DNA of 64,000 nt from Bombella saccharophila (GTDB lineage Bacteria > Pseudomonadota > Alphaproteobacteria > Acetobacterales > Acetobacteraceae). Under the pieces are notes generated by a model that was not told the DNA's origin, searched no databases, and worked only from the letters and a program-made list of their open reading frames with translations. The DNA lies in NCBI RefSeq assembly GCF_026385475.1, contig NZ_JANIDW010000004.1:21335-85334 (forward strand), given 5' to 3'. The position numbers and the translations under genes were made by a program. Shown here in pieces: positions 63,155 through 64,000 of the stretch (position 1 is its first letter; the number at the start of each line of letters is the position of its first letter).

Positions 63155-63793
63155 TTAACGGCGAAACGGGGACTGATGGATCCAGCTTTCAAGCTGGCCC
63201 AATGCAGCAACGGCGCCATCCATGACAAAATTGATGGTCAAAGTACCACCCACTACCTTATCCACCATGATATGCCCGTTTTTACCTGCTCTGAACTCCG
63301 CAACCTGCGCTGTAGTCAGATCCAGCGAGGCCATACAGCCTGTAGACACACAAGATTGCCAACGCAAAGTAATAGGGCTGTTGCCATCCAGAGCGAGGCG
63401 CGGTTGGGTTAATAAAGAGAAAGCCAGCGGCACTACAACTGTCATCCGCCAAGGCCGGCTGGAGAGAGGCGCACTTACCGTATTTTCAGTCGCGCGGGCG
63501 AGGATGACTGCGCCTAGAGCCTCAGCTTTACCGCTCTCTCCCTCCATCATTAGGCTTTGCTGCATCAAACAGAATTGCGGCCCCGCTGCCGGATTAGTCG
63601 GGGGAAATAGACAACGATACCCCCATTCCCCCGCAGTACCGGACATCACCATCGGAGAGGTCTTCGCCCCATCACTAGCCGCCGCTGTCGCTACCGCACC
63701 AGCAGGTGCCGCATTAACAACCGAACTCCATGTAAGGCTTCCCAAAAACAGGAGGAAAAAGCTACAGATACACTTCCTCATCCCGATTTTCAT
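63155..63793 (-). CDS. IalB-family exported protein next to cdiB
   Basis: About 212 residues from ATG 63793, preceded by GGAG; ATG 63808/63811 are also possible. The signal peptide is CICSFFLLFLGSLTWSSVVN followed by A. The mature domain follows the IalB pattern: WGYRCLFPP, FCLMQQSL, VVVPLAFSLLTQPRLAL and WQSCVSTGCMASLDL, with paired cysteines. It is a paralog of the protein at 39298-39840. It lies upstream of cdiB-cdiA on the same strand and may be co-transcribed. A role in CDI is not established. Confidence 0.8.
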   Translation of the reverse strand: MKIGMRKCICSFFLLFLGSLTWSSVVNAAPAGAVATAAASDGAKTSPMVMSGTAGEWGYRCLFPPTNPAAGPQFCLMQQSLMMEGESGKAEALGAVILARATENTVSAPLSSRPWRMTVVVPLAFSLLTQPRLALDGNSPITLRWQSCVSTGCMASLDLTTAQVAEFRAGKNGHIMVDKVVGGTLTINFVMDGAVAALGQLESWIHQSPFRR

Positions 63794-63811
63794 CGTACTC
63801 CGATGCATCAT

Positions 63812-64000
63812 TATTCCTATTATTTCATCTGATGATTGACACAAATTTGGTAACGTCCATCTATCAGAAAAATTACCTAACAAATAAGTAAAAATTAAGT
63901 TATCATTAATTTTTAATTGGAATAAATCCGCTAGCGCCCCTTTCCACAACCTTCTCGCTCCAAGAAGTTTTTGACCAGTCCCTCGCTATATGTAGAGCTC
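63812..64000. other. AT-rich upstream region of the CDI operon
   Basis: This 189-bp region is likely to hold the promoter for the leftward ialB-cdiB-cdiA-cdiI transcription unit. It contains TTAATTTTTAATTGG-type AT tracts but no confident -35/-10 pair, and no gene was recognised at the right edge. Confidence 0.4.

Overview
The window looks like chromosome of an alphaproteobacterium, most likely an acetic acid bacterium (Acetobacteraceae). This is inferred from gene content and moderate GC outside one island: two IalB-type proteins, an OpgD/OpgH glucan pair, an asparagine permease of AnsP type, and several very large glycosyltransferases. No rRNA, tRNA, CRISPR array or insertion sequence was seen.

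Layout. 0-6.1 kb: two tandem cysteine desulfurases (the left one cut by the window edge), an alpha/beta hydrolase, tyrS, a heparinase-like protein and rpe. 6.2-10.5 kb: a thiamine-uptake operon, made of a TPP riboswitch, a TonB-dependent receptor, an APH-fold kinase and a PnuC/PnuT-like transporter. 10.5-17.6 kb: a small exported protein and an RND efflux operon (adaptor, pump, outer-membrane lipoprotein), divergent from a tetR whose 5' end holds an out-of-frame nine-C run. 17.7-22.7 kb: ansP and pstC-pstA-pstB-phoU without pstS. 22.8-37.5 kb: a twin-domain glycosyltransferase, dps, and a leftward cluster of type I secretion ABC transporter, HlyD adaptor, Sel1-repeat protein, GT2/GT4 fusion, ChW-like protein, GT4 and a small unknown. 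37.8-41 kb: selO, ialB, a coiled-coil protein and a glycine-zipper lipoprotein. 41.2-45.7 kb: biotin operon bioA-bioF-bioH-like-bioC-bioD. 45.8-50.1 kb: opgD-like, opgH and ohr.

50.1-63.8 kb, leftward: a two-partner secretion / contact-dependent inhibition (CDI) locus. An IalB-like gene is followed by cdiB, a 2349-residue cdiA, and a membrane protein overlapping cdiA by 4 nt that is the likely immunity gene. The CdiA C-terminus looks like a lipase/hydrolase (GNSLGG nucleophile elbow). Downstream lies an AT-rich island of displaced toxin tails and immunity genes: a decayed tail resembling the end of the present CdiA toxin, a second toxin-tail fragment joined to an Imm42-like gene, and two tandem 209-residue paralogs, at least one preceded by a toxin-tail-like open frame that overlaps it by ATGA. 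Several very short decayed frames follow. This island is the most interesting part of the window. Next come the phase-variation-like C run in tetR and the secretion/glycosylation cluster that lacks a recognisable substrate.
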